NCBI GenBank assembly: GCA_020064725.1 | Contig: JAGTWJ010000001.1 | Coordinates: 4,402,001 to 4,466,000, forward strand | Length of the DNA stretch: 64,000 nucleotides | Reading direction: 5' to 3' | DNA from: Drechslerella dactyloides | Lineage: Eukaryota; Ascomycota; Orbiliomycetes; Orbiliales; Orbiliaceae | Shown here: piece after piece, positions 49,501 through 60,652 of the stretch | Layout of the letters: every line of letters begins with the position of its first letter | Position numbering within the stretch: position 1 is the first letter of the stretch | Notes under the pieces: generated by a model | Told to the model about the DNA's origin: nothing | Databases searched by the model: none | Seen by the model: the letters and a program-made list of their open reading frames with translations, nothing else | Program-made: the position numbers and the translations under genes

Positions 49501-52255
49501 GCAGACAGGACGTCGGCACAGCATTTTTCTGCATGCCGTACAAGTTGCCTGCCCTGACCGAGCTCTTGCCGACGACGCACTTGTGCGGGGTTTTAGATTT
49601 AGATTCAGCGGAAGCAGTTGAAACCGCAGAGTCTGAATCTATCCGACCACGCGAGCATCGTGTTAGTTTACGAGAGGTATATGGAACCTAAAAAGCAGGT
49701 CTCCTAAGAATTTTTTGCGGATAGAACCAACCTGATATGGGGTCGGACACCGTGCCTCCCGGCTGTGATCCCCCCACCAGCACGTCTCCCGCCATAGGAT
49801 TTCGAGTAGAAGAAGCCCATGTTGATTAAATTTGCAGGCGCGCCCCTTCTCCTATTATATTGCTATCTTTGTTTAATTCGGACCTTGCAGGTTTTAAATC
49901 TGTTAGCGGGCTGCAGAACCATGGGTCGTGGGGCGGCTAGTTCATATACCAAATATCGCAAGTATATGCGTAGTGTTGATGGCTGAGTCTTTTCACGGCG
50001 TGTAGGAAGAAGATACGGGCCGTATTGTGTAGGAGTCGATGTAGGAAAAAGAAGTCAGGGCAATCAGGAGATGGGAGATACCGATTTTTCGTAGATTTGA
50101 CCAGAAGAACAGGCATATTTATACCGTATCATCAACTCGTGTGCAAGATCCATGGTGCTAGCAATTTACACAGGTTGCGTAGGCCAAGCATCCAGGCCTT
50201 GTGCAAGTTCCACTTGAACATTGCCCCAGCCACAACACTTACCTCATCAACTTCGCCACAGCAGGCGAACGAATGGCGACCATGTGGCTGGGAGCTACTA
50301 GCCGCCAATTCGATCGATGCAACCGGGAGGCAGCAAGGGATTTACAACTGGGCCTCTTGATTCGTAGCTTGTTCTGCTCAGGTCTGCCAGCCGCCTTCTG
50401 AAGCTACGTCTGTTAAAACCCCCCCAAGCGAGATATTTGAAGCTAACCGCATTTAGGTGCACGTGGCTTCGAAGTAGTAGTAGTTCTCCTCAAGGTATAT
50501 TCACTATAGGTATCAAGGGCTACCAAATTTAAAAGGGGCGCAACCTTTACTTTGCAATGGTGGTTACGTTTCGCAGGTTCTTATCTTTTACAATTCAAAG
50601 ATTGGTGGATCTCGATTCCAAGTTCCGATACCGATTCTAATGCCTGCTTCCGAGGCGGATGGGCAAACCCGACGTTAGATAACGCCTATAGCTAATGTGC
50701 AAACTTTGATATCGATATCACATACTGAGCTCGTAAGTTGGGTTCTAGAGAGTCCGGTATCTTCTGTGCGGTACTGACTGTGATTGTCTTGCGACTTTCC
50801 AGCGTGGCTTGCTCGAATCGGATAATATCAGTCCAGATGTTGTAATCTTCGCATGCTTTGTGGTGTTGTTAGCCAGAGGGTTCAGCTGGACGGATTGTGC
50901 ACTGTGATGTGGAAAGTATGTACGTATCGCGACCTTGCAAGATTGCTTCATAAGCACTGGTACCCGTAACCTTCGATATCCCTTGTCTACCAGGAACATT
51001 GGCAAACTCATGTCGGAAGGAGGTCTTATCTTATGATTCCCGATTGAAGGGCTAGTAGGCCCATGCGGATGCAACTTGGGCGACAGCAAGTGCGAGTCCG
51101 TGTAGTGAACTTAAACCATGGCGAAGATACCAAGCATGTTCCCTTATCTCGAACCAACAGTTGACGCTTATACGAATATCCTGCGACTATCAGTGCAACT
51201 TTCTTCTTGGCCAGGCAGTCAAGTTAGTCCTCGACTTTCGACCGAATGATTCCTAGGATGGCGACTGGGGTGGCTGGAAGACCCGATTGCGGACAGGCCG
51301 ACAACAGTTGTCAATCCCATCTAACCGCGTTATGCAGTGGACGAAGCAAGTCGGGAGGAGTGCATCGAGGGTCGAAAGTTTCGTAGATGGTCCGGTCCCA
51401 AAAGAAAACTCTGCACAAGATGTATCGATGCGAGAAATCAAGTCCTGCTATCGCCGTTGGACCCTCCACGGAAAAGGCCTTATCGGCGCCCCCCGCGGAG
51501 CTGGCACCAAGACTTCGTTTACTCTATCGTATCGAGCGAGAGAAATGAAGACGCCTCCACCATCAAAACGCCACCCGGAATAGCGCGACCGAAGCAGCTC
51601 GGCCCTACGCTTCGCTGCGCGCGTGGACGTTGACGCACTTCGCCGAAGCAAGCCAATCAGCCCATCACTATCAGCCTTGGACCCAAGCCCAATACATCAT
51701 TCCGCAGGGCGAACGCGGACAAGCTCGCGTGAACCCGGTCACTTGGCCAAGCCGGCGTCCAAATTCCTTCCGCCTCCCCTGCCACCTGGTCTTGTTACCT
51801 GTCATTTGTTATCTTGCCCATCCGACAGCTGCTTTCCTCCTCTGTGGCCACAGGATGTCTCGGTCTGCATAACAATCAAGCTACGACCCCGGCTCGCGAG
51901 CGAGAGTGAGAGTGGATGATGCCTAAAGAGTACGAAACTTCCCTGAAGCGATCGGACGAGAAAGTAACCCGACGGGGGTAAGCACCGTTGATCCAACGAC
52001 CGTCTTCTTCGCCGCCTGCCCTAATGTGCTATGCCTCTTCGGCGCATGCAGATATGCCTGGCCCGGCCCTATGCTCTGTTCTGTACCTACGGGGGGTTCT
52101 TCTGCTGGGGAACGACTGCGACAACAGACTTCCTGTGTCACCCCCACTCTCCGATACAGCGATCGAGAGTGAGAGATTGTCGGGTCGCAAAGCTTGCTAC
52201 ATGCGCTGACGCATGTCCACACGCAATGACAGGTCCCCGTGAGCCTGTATAAGAT
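46597..52255. other. 5.66-kb gene-free interval between racemase and permease
   Basis: Long divergent spacer. No frame matches a family that I recognise. Contents: a (TTC)n tract at about 47250-47280, GCATGC at 46824 and 48595, and a 141-codon minus-strand frame at 48655-49080 that I list only as a candidate. Could contain long regulatory DNA, a non-coding RNA or an eroded gene. Confidence 0.5.
47250..47281 (+). repeat. (TTC)n microsatellite
   Basis: About ten TTC units. It generates a spurious poly-lysine frame on the other strand. Confidence 0.85.
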
Positions 52256-54623
52256 ATGCCTGCTCGTATGCGCGGGTTTTCAACCCAGGAGGAGGACTTG
52301 GAGTTGCAGTATTTGAACTCTAGGGACCCCTCCTCCTCTGAGCCATCAACAACCATCGACTTTGACGGTTCGCCAGACTACCCCTACCACAACGCCCAGC
52401 CGGTAGATACTGCTGCCGCTGGTGGCCATTCCTTCTTCGTCGACGAGGACGATTATATTGGAGAAGACCACGGCCTTCTGGCATCTCTCGGGCGGCCTTC
52501 AACTCGCAAAATGGGCGCCAAAATCCGAGCCTTCGTCAAGAAGATTGAAGTCGACAACGAAGCGGGACTCGGCAGCAAGCAGCTATTCCTGTTGAACGAT
52601 GATCTCAAGCCTGTGGAACCGGCCCGTCGAAAGTGGCAGTGGTTCAACTTTGTCTTCTTCTGGATATCGGACTCGTTCAACGTCAACACCTGGTAGGTGC
52701 AACATGGCCCACCGACCCGTACTTGCTTCAATAGCTAATGCAATGGCATATACAGGATGATTGGTTCGAGTACTATCGTTGGTTTTGGTCTTAATTGGTG
52801 GCAGGTATGGCTCTACCACTTGTATCTGGCGATATACTCCTGCTAATAGTCGGTCGCTCTTCAGGCATGGCTCACGGTCTGGGTTGGATACTTCATCGCC
52901 GGCTGCTTCATCTGCCTTACAGGTCGCATCGGTGCCATGTACCACATATCTTTTCCCGTGGTCTCACGAAGCTCATTCGGAATATGGGGCTCCTTGTGGC
53001 CTGTTTTCAACAGAGCTGCAATGGCGTGCATATGGTATGGTGTTCAGGCCTGGATCGGAGGTACTTGCGTCTACCTCATGATTCGATCCATCTGGAATAG
53101 CTGGGACAACATCCCCGATACAGTATGTGACCTCATGTCAGCACTACATACCAAAGCATCGGATCATACAGCTAACGCGGTTCATTTTTGCAGATCCATG
53201 CCGACCCTCCCGTAAGATCATGACACCTATTTCCCTCACGCACAGACCACACCTCTAACCACGAAATACATAGTCGCTCCTCAACACTCGTGATTTTGTA
53301 TCATTCTTCCTCTTCTGGCTTTGCTCCTTGCCGGCCATATGGTTCCCGGTGCACCAGATCCGTCACCTCTTCACGGTGAAATCTTATGTCGTTCCAGTTG
53401 CTGGTTAGGGATCCATGAATCCTTGCGCTTATAAGCTAGACAAAACTAACACCTTTTCGCAGGTATCGCTTTCCTAATATGGTCATTGGTTCGAGCTGGC
53501 GGTATCGGTGGCATTGTCCACAAACCTGCTAAAGCTACCGGCAGCGATCTCGCGTGGGGGGTTATACAAGGCATCATGTCGTCGATTGCGAACTTTGCAA
53601 CTCTGATTGTGAATGATCCAGATTTTTCGGTTAGTAGTGGTCTGGACGTCGAATTTACAACGGGTCTAGTAAGCGAGCTAACAGGCATTTCGTGTACAGA
53701 GGTTCTCCAAGAAGCCTTCTGATGCTTTGTGGTCACAACTTATTACTATCCCAGCGGGTTTCGCAATTACATCCCTCATCGGTATTCTGACAACCTCCGC
53801 CTGCTCGGTCATTTACAACAAGGAAATATGGAATCCCCTGGATCTCCTCAAATTCTTCCTAGATGATGGCGGCACCGGTACTCGAGTTGGTGTGTTCTTT
53901 ATCTCTACGGCATTCGCACTTGCCCAACTTGGTACAAATATTGCTGCAAACTCCGTGTCTGCTGGCACCGACATGACCGCCCTATTACCCCGGTTCATCA
54001 ACATCAGGCGAGGAGGTTACATCTGCGCGGTGGTTGGCATTGCCATGTGTCCGTGGAATCTTCTGGAGAGCACAAACAACTTTACGACGTATCTGTCGGC
54101 GTACTCGGTGTTCTTGAGCTCCATTGCCGGTGTGATCATCTCGGACTATTTTTTCGTCCGGAAGGGCTACCTGCAGATCAAAGACCTCTATTCTGGGAAG
54201 CCGTCTGGGCCATACTACTACACTTATGGTTTCAACTGGAGAGGATACACCGCGTACATCGCCGGTATTCTTCCCAACAGTAAGTCGAAATGCACACAAA
54301 ACAACGCAAGAGATACTCTGATTTCTGACACACATGCTTCTTTAGTTGTCGGATTCGTGGGCGCGATCGGCAAAGAAGTCCCAATAGGGGCCACGTACAT
54401 CTACCGTCTTAATTTTTTCGCAGGATTCATTGTTGCATCTGGCGTATACTACCTGCTTAACCATTTCTTCCCAGTTCCAGCCTGCTCCGACACGTGGAAC
54501 GAAGTCGGAGACGAGATCACAGAAGTTATACTCGCCGAAGATAGCGATTCTACTTTCTACGATGAAGAGCAATCACAAGTGCACGGAAAGGTACCGCCTA
54601 CCGACGAGAAAGCGGCCTATTAG
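52256..54623 (+). CDS. NCS1 nucleobase permease (uracil/allantoin type, Fur-like)
   Basis: Plasma-membrane nucleobase:proton symporter of the NCS1 family, Fur subgroup (yeast Fur4/Dal4/Fui1, Aspergillus Fur proteins). Eight exons: 52256-52692, 52756-52804, 52865-53122, 53194-53211, 53274-53403, 53463-53629, 53700-54279, 54346-54623; phases agree, 638 aa. About twelve membrane segments. Diagnostic parts: WQWFNFVFFWISDSFNVNTW then MIGSSTIVGFGLNWWQ (TM1), RSSFGIWGSLWPVFNRA, IWFPVHQIRHLF, the GTNIAANSVSAGTDMTAL segment in TM8, and INIRRGGYICA. The cytosolic N-terminus is long (about 145 residues before TM1) and acidic, and the C-terminus is acidic with lysines, as expected for ubiquitin-regulated Fur carriers. 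Exon 4 is only 18 nt. Which substrate (uracil, allantoin, uridine, hydantoin) cannot be fixed by eye. Confidence 0.92.
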
Positions 54624-55537
54624 GTCCATCTTGTAGATGCAAAGCTTTTTCGCGTGTTTTCTATCGTTTCGCTTATTCCCGATTTTTATGATTATTCCCT
54701 CTTCAAAAGTGACACGCAGGAGCTGAAATTAGATGTAAAATGTTTTTTTCTGTTTAGCGCCGTCTTTTGCTCTCTGGTACGAAATCTGTCGGTTTAAATT
54801 ATGGCAGTGTTAGCGTTGGCTGATGAATGGGTCGGTGGGTTGGCGGTGTTCTTTCACAGGCGGGCTCATTCCTGTGGGTGTTTGCTGGCATGCATTGCAT
54901 GCGCAGGCGGGACCTACAGCTCACGCAGTATATATATCTCCTTCGGCCATGGTGTTAGTATCAGAATAAAAAACTAGCACTCTGCACTATCATCACTCGA
55001 TATCCTACCCGCCCTCTAGGGAAAAAAAAGTGAGAGCCTGTGGTATTAGTGGATAGACGGCCTGCGCGCCGCAACACCAAGTCTGATAGGTTAGGCTGCT
55101 AGCTCTCAAGATACTAAGTTGCGGCGCGAGTTGTGTGTTACACGGCGCCAATGCCAATTCAATCGACTGCTACGATACCACACTCCACCGCGCTAGCACT
55201 CGCCTTGGATGCAATCAGTGCTGACCGTCGACCAGCGAGCATCGAAGTTTCAACATGGCTGCCTTAATACACGATCGTGTGGAAATTTAACTGGTGGCTC
55301 AGAGGTATATATATAGAATTCTAGAAGCTGTTAGCAGTTGTCCAGAGGTCCCGTTCCCTAGCCCTGGAACACACGCTCCGCGGCTCTGCGAGCATTGCAT
55401 CGTCCGCTGCCACGGCGGCGCAGCACCCCCCTCAATACAAAACTCGCTGAGACCCTGTCCTTATCAACATCGTTGCCTTCTGTCCGCATCCATCAGCATC
55501 CATCAGCATCCCCGAGGACCGCACGAGTTCTTCAAAA
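54624..55537. other. Intergenic, no gene seen
   Basis: 3' region of the permease and promoter of the next gene. GCATGC at 54888 and 54897. A TATATATA element occurs at about 54930 and another at about 55306. Confidence 0.5.
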
Positions 55538-56469
55538 ATGACCGGCAAAACTTCAATGGAATCACAGTCCCCCAAATCGTATCTAGCGGAGATCGAGAGA
55601 CTGAAAATTGAGGTGACGACACAGCCAATCATACTGAAAGATGCAACCATCACTGCTCTGTTCCTCGACGAAGAAGAGAGCGAGAAGCCTGCTGTTGTCC
55701 TGTTCAAGTTCGTCTCCCTAAACTAACAATCCCATCTGCCCTCGCTTCGCAGGTCAGCGTCCAGGCTCATAACTGAAGCCTTGTTACGTTACCTCGTGCT
55801 AACGTGCGGAAATCAATCAAGAGACACAAACGGTACGTTATCCGTCGAGATCTGGCCGATGGATGCATACGATTTCTGCTGCCAACCATCGCCGCACATC
55901 AAAAGATTGCGGGGTCTGCGTGTCGACAAGGGTGAACTCATCCACCATGAGCCTGTCGAGACAGACGAGGGGATTGAAGATGTCTTTTTCATCAGAGCCT
56001 TCAGCCAGGTATACATCGTCCATTGCCGGTTTATAACTTCGATAATACACGTAACTAATGGAAGAATCGCTTTAGAACATGCATGTTGTCGGCACCTCAA
56101 GCGGCGAGCTTAAATATGCCTCAATTATCCGCAACGAGGGAGGTATCTATAACAAGCTGAAGTCCAGATTGGCTTGGGTAATGCAAATCAGCACTCGGAC
56201 TCCTGTAAGCCAGCAAAGAGCATGGAAAGAGGGCAGATCAAAGGTGAGCTAATTCGCGTGACCCCGGGGAATAAATTGTCCGCGATCCGTCTACCTGGAG
56301 CTGACGGAGAAGATAGCTTCCTCGGAGACAAATGTGGGGGCTGATTGTCGAAGATCAGGAGGAGGGCGACGAAGAGGACATCAATGCTTCTAGGTCTAGT
56401 GATGACTTGTTAGAGGAGGTCGAATCCGAGAGCAGTGGGCTTGAGGAAAGTGATACGTCGGAAACCTGA
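55538..56469 (+). CDS. Hypothetical protein, four exons
   Basis: I do not recognise this protein. Four exons fit GT-AG signals and phase: 55538-55707, 55753-56008, 56076-56243, 56317-56469, giving 248 aa. The join removes stop codons in all three introns and the resulting composition looks coding throughout. Visible features: a short N-terminal helix, SASRLITEALLRYLVL, a region beginning MHVVGTSSGELKYASIIR, and a strongly acidic C-terminus (EEGDEEDINASRSSDDLLEE). No signal peptide or membrane segment. The acidic tail suggests a nuclear or chaperone-like soluble protein, but that is a guess. The first donor (GTTCGT) is weak, so the exon 1/2 boundary is less sure than the others. Confidence 0.7.
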
Positions 56470-57152
56470 AAAGTAACTATTTTCGTTACCTATTCAGAGA
56501 AGAGTTATTTTATGAGGGCACCGGGATGCACATTCTGTTGTATTATTGGCGCAGGTGGTGCAACTTGACTATATTCAGACTAAAGGATACAGTATGCAGC
56601 AAATACGATACAGAAGCATTATCATGTTCTATGGACACAAGCCTCGTCGTACACGCGACATGGGTTTGTAGGTAGATTGCGGGCGTTTTATAATTTAAGT
56701 ACTCAGACTAATCCTGGTCTCGTTCTCGATATTCATGAGACTAGTCTGGCGAAGACCATCCCTCGCCTGATCTCGTACACCCAGTTCCCCGTTCCCAATT
56801 CCCTTGCCATCCTCCAGAATACAACAATTATGTGCGTTGCATGCTGTAGCAGCCGTTTCATCCTCCCGGCCCGAGTATTGCACTAAGAGCAGTTAGAATA
56901 TTCCGTAAATCCTAGAAACCTGTAAGCTTGGTAAGCTGTATCAAGTATACGCTCTTAAGATCTTGAAACTATATTTCAAAAATTGCGGGCATACACACCA
57001 GATGCTCTATCCTCGGAAACTTCCCTCCAACCGCCATTCAATCGTCCATCGAAACCTCTTCGTCCTAATCGTTCTTAATCATTCATTGGCCCAAGTAGCC
57101 ATCTGTGACTAGTCAATCGATCGATCGATCGCACAATCGTTCGTCACGCAAG
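56470..57152. other. Intergenic, no gene seen
   Basis: About 680 bp, AT-rich. A repeated ATCGATCGATCG palindrome lies at about 57116-57130, just upstream of the next start codon. Confidence 0.5.
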
Positions 57153-57557
57153 ATGTGCTCTTATCTGACCGACAGATACGAAGGGTGCGGTCACGAGCTA
57201 TGTGCCGACCTTCCCGTCGAGCTGTGCAAAACTGCCAAAACTCGCGCCGTCGACCCGGATGCTGAGATGCCTTGCATTAGCGTCAAGGATGTGCGGAACA
57301 AGAAAGTGATCGTACCTGGCGACTGTCACAATTGCACAAGCCGGTTGTTTGCTCGCGAACCCTGCAAGCCTCGCCCTCAGGCCAAGTTGAAAGTCCACCG
57401 CGGCCTCCAGGCCATTTCAGGCAATGCGCAGGTCGAGAAGCCCGTCAACGATTCAAAAACTGCTCCAGGCCACAAGACCAGCAAACAACCTGTCCGCAAG
57501 CGAGCCAAACTGGATACAAGTGGGAAGGAAAATGTTCCACCCGACCTGAAGATCTAG
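57153..57557 (+). CDS. Small Cys-containing hypothetical protein
   Basis: Single exon, 134 aa, starting MCSYLTDRYEGCGHELCADL. Not recognised. Eight cysteines and a histidine fall in the first 90 residues, in a pattern (CGHELC, CHNC) that could bind zinc. The second half is Lys/Arg/Pro-rich with a likely nuclear localisation signal (KQPVRKRAKLD) and ends KENVPPDLKI. Small proteins with a similar CSYLTxRYxxCGH start occur in fungi as uncharacterised families, to my recollection. The start is taken at the first ATG; a longer reading would need a non-ATG start. Confidence 0.7.
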   Translation: MCSYLTDRYEGCGHELCADLPVELCKTAKTRAVDPDAEMPCISVKDVRNKKVIVPGDCHNCTSRLFAREPCKPRPQAKLKVHRGLQAISGNAQVEKPVNDSKTAPGHKTSKQPVRKRAKLDTSGKENVPPDLKI

Positions 57558-57952
57558 ATGGAGGAAGGAGAATTGCCGGGGTCTACAATCGAAGGAAATT
57601 GAGGTGGGTTTCAACAACCAGATGTTAACTTGTAATCATATACTTCCATTGATGCAGAAATGAAACTGATTTGAAGAACCATAATAATTTAACACAGGAT
57701 GAAAACTCCGTTCGCCATGACACACCACTTCGCAGGTCTAAGACGTGAAAACACCAGGTAGAATACACATCGCTATCGTAGCAGCAATTAAAACCGGAGA
57801 CTAATATGAAACAAAGAGAAGAAAGCGGAAGAAAGATAGGGCAAAGGGGCCATTCGTTAATGCAGATAGGAAAGGGGAAAACATCTGAACGATCCATATG
57901 TCTTTAAAAAGAGCAATGTTGAATAAGAAAAGGTGTGCGCAATGCAATCATA
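57558..57952. other. Convergent 3' regions
   Basis: Spacer between the small Cys-containing gene and the iws1 region. No gene seen. Confidence 0.5.
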
Positions 57953-58150
57953 TCATTCGTCGTCTTCTGTCTTCTTCTTGGTACGACGGCGTTTCACTTG
58001 TCGTGCCTTTGCTCTTTGCTCAGCTTTCTCGTGCTCGAGGGCGATTTCCATTAGCCTCTCGTATTTGAACTTTCGTTTGCGTGAATTCTCCGGGACAACA
58101 GGCTCTTCTAGCATGTCAATGATTGGCTGTCGGATGGAAAGGGCAGGCGC
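57953..58150 (-). other. In-frame 65-codon extension downstream of the iws1 stop
   Basis: Immediately after the iws1 TAG (58153-58151) the same frame stays open for 65 codons to a TGA at 57955-57953. The encoded stretch begins APALSIRQPIIDMLEEPVVP, is predicted helical (FKYERLMEIALEHEKAEQR) and ends in a basic cluster KRRRTKKKTEDDE. Its composition and length make chance unlikely. Possible explanations: stop-codon readthrough, an unrecognised intron using CCTAG as its acceptor (no good in-phase donor is visible), a separate small gene from the internal ATG at 58114, or an assembly error in the stop. Confidence 0.6.
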
Positions 58151-59645
58151 CTAGGAATTGGCCTTTCCAGCGCCGCGTCCGCCAGTCTTGCCGCTAGCGC
58201 GCGCTTTCAGTCGTCTTATGGAATCCTCAGCGCTAGCACCAAGAGGACGTGCAGTAGCCGGGTTGACATTTGCGACCTTGGAGCGTGGGGCGATAGTGTA
58301 CGTTTGCGGAGTAGCATCAGGGACTCGAGTGCGGTTCGTCTTGAGTTGGGGTGGTGCAAGCGCATCGGTTTTCTCTCTGAAGCTGCTAAGCTTGGGCTTG
58401 GCCCGTTTAACGCTGTGTCAAGCAACATACCAGTCAGTATCTTCTAGACCCTGGTCATGCGAAAGGACGGGGAAATTCTTACGTTTGGTCGTATTCAGCC
58501 GTTTCAATCTTGCGATCCCGGTAGTTACTGCTCTTCTCGAGTATCGGCCGAGACCAATTCTCATAAAGCTTCTGTGCTGTGTGACGGATATGTTGCTGCG
58601 GGCGAGCATCGCGGATGTAGAAATTCAGGAGTTTCCCGAGCCCACTGAGCCGCAGCATGTCATAATCAATCTCGGGCATGTCAAGAAGCATTTGGAAGAG
58701 GTCACGTTGGATGTCGTAAGCGGGGAGAGATTTATCCGGCAGCGGCTCAAGCCAGAATCGGACGGCTTCGAGGAGGTTGGAGTCGGCAATGCTCTGTCTG
58801 AGCTCTTTCTGGCGAAAGGCGCTAAGGACCTCCGGTAGCATTTTCAGCTTGCGGGTAGCAGGTCTGCCAGCATCCTTGTCATCAGCGTCGTGTTTAGCGG
58901 CCATCTTCATACGGTTCTTGAGTTCCGCGACGACTTCGTCGTAGTATGTCGAGTCCTAGGCGATTTGTTAGATAAGACACCGGTTCAAGGGCAGTTCGGG
59001 GCACTGGCCGACATACACCGTCCTGCTTTCTCTTTCTTCCAGGGGCCTTCGTAGCCTTCTCAATCTTGCTGTCTAGCTCCTTGAGTTTGCCTACAGTCGA
59101 GTATCTCGTGAGCATTCGTCCCCATTGAATATGTGATGGAACAGCGGCGAATGCGGAAACTTACGCTCAGCCGCCGTGAGAGGCTTTGCCGGTTTGGCGG
59201 CCTTCTCGCCAGACTCAGCGTCATCACCTTGCGGATCCTCGCGAGTCTTGCGCGACCTCCTGCTGACCTCCTTTTTCTTCTTCTGGCCGCCGGCTGCCTC
59301 GCCCCGGGCCCGTCGGTGGACGCCCATCTTCATGACAGCATCCTGATCTAGATCGACTTCCGGTCTGTCTCTGGCAGCGGCCAGGTCTTCATCAATGTCG
59401 GCCAAGTCGTCTAGTTCGTCTTCCAGGTCCTCGATATCGGTGAGGTCACTGTCGAGATCGTCCTTGTCGGCTGAAGCTCCGCCCTTGTTCGCGAGACCGG
59501 AGTCTGAGTCTGTATCGATACCATGGGTGACAATTTTCCTGCGAGGCTCGTTAGGTTCCTTGTCGGAAATTTCCATGTCGGATATGTTATCGAAATCCTT
59601 GTGGCTCGGCGATGCGCCGGCGGTATCATCGTAAGTGTCCGACAT
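58151..59645 (-). CDS. iws1: Transcription elongation factor Iws1/Spn1
   Basis: Nuclear factor that binds Spt6 and RNA polymerase II and helps elongation, mRNA export and chromatin maintenance. Exons 59645-59165, 59090-59017, 58955-58483, 58412-58151, 429 aa. The N-terminal 160 residues are acidic and disordered (LDSDLTDIEDLEDELDDLAD), then Lys-rich. The folded TFIIS N-terminal-type domain is in exon 3: LPEVLSAFRQKELRQSI, then SNLLEAVRFWLEPLPDKSLP, MPEIDYDMLRLSGLGKLLNF and HTAQKLYENWSRPI. The tail has the family's TYTIAPRSKV and RRLKARASGK segments. The stop used here is TAG, and the frame continues open beyond it (separate entry). Divergent from tom5 with 300 bp between starts. Confidence 0.93.
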
Positions 59646-59945
59646 CGCGATGGTCGTAAATGTGGAGGACGGAGTCCTCTAGAGTGTTTGCGTGTTTCTG
59701 TCAGGGGGTGGAAAGATGGATGGGTGGGCAATGATGTTTAACAGTTGGTTGTGGGGGATGTGATGAGGTGATGTCGAAGGTGGAAGGATGAAGTTGGGAG
59801 CTGGGGAACGCGTCGAAAGCAGAATGTCAGTTTAGCGACAAACTCAACACCAATTTTTTTCCAAGCGTTCCAGATTCCATCCAAGCTTCATCAACCACGC
59901 TCCAAGTCAAAAACCTATCTCACTTCCTCTTTCAAATCCTGCAAG
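59646..59945. promoter_or_regulatory. Divergent promoter of iws1 and tom5
   Basis: A 300-bp spacer between two start codons on opposite strands. It must hold both promoters and 5' UTRs. A CT-rich patch precedes tom5. No specific site is certain. Confidence 0.5.
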
Positions 59946-60226
59946 ATGTTTGGTGGTCCAGGTATGATACTGGAAGCAATAAAGTTTCCCGAACGCAGCT
60001 AATCGATTCGCACTTAGGTCTCGACCAACCGCCACCCTCCAAGGAGGAAATCAAGGCGGCCGAAATCCAGACATCGGCGACCGTCAGTACGGCTGCCATC
60101 ACCTGCCTAGTCCTCTATCTAGGTATATCGCAACATACATCCCCTGCCGATACGAAATTGGCCAGCTGCTAACAAGTTTATCTAATAGCCCCATTTGCTA
60201 TTGACATTGTTCGCAAGCTGGTATAG
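59946..60226 (+). CDS. tom5: Mitochondrial import receptor subunit Tom5
   Basis: Small tail-anchored subunit of the TOM complex in the mitochondrial outer membrane. Exons 59946-59961, 60018-60122, 60189-60226, giving 52 aa, the size of fungal Tom5 (about 50). The sequence starts MFGGPGLDQPPPSKEEIKAA, a polar acidic N-terminus, and ends with one membrane segment (TAAITCLVLYLAPFAIDIV) and a basic end RKLV. The conserved Pro within the segment is present. Such a three-exon micro-gene is easily missed by gene finders. Confidence 0.85.
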
Positions 60227-60652
60227 CGAGACTATCGGACTACTCTCACCTACGCCCCACCCCAAGTAGCTACACTCCACGTCCGCGCTCCAATCAAGCA
60301 GGATGGAATCATCCCTGATTACGGTCACCGGCGGCTGCGAAGCCCCCTCGAGCCCGCCATTTTTGTACATATTTTCCGCGCAAGATGCGATTCCATGTAT
60401 ATTATGACCTCCACCAGATCGAACCTTATCGTACACGAATAATGCGCAAATATGCAATGCAGTCATAAAGGGAACGGAAGCGTAAATATCGTCGATTCTC
60501 CCAACGCCAGATTCAACTTAAACATAGTAGAAGCAAATGGGCCAACGCTTGCCAGATCAATATGACACAAAGAGGGAGTAGCTATGAGCTCGAGGGTGGA
60601 TGCAAAATAATGCTGTGCATGTCGGCCGTAAATCTCTGGCTGGTGTAAGGCC
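60227..60652. other. Convergent 3' regions of tom5 and nup57
   Basis: About 430 bp of 3' UTR-type sequence. No gene seen. Confidence 0.6.

Noticed and set aside
51253..51651. Overlapping plus-strand frames with RKLCTRC and basic content, suggestive of a zinc-cluster start
   Set aside because: The six-cysteine spacing of a Zn2Cys6 domain is not present.
58158..58838. 226-codon plus-strand frame
   Set aside because: Shadow of iws1 exons 3 and 4; crosses the iws1 intron and has no family content.
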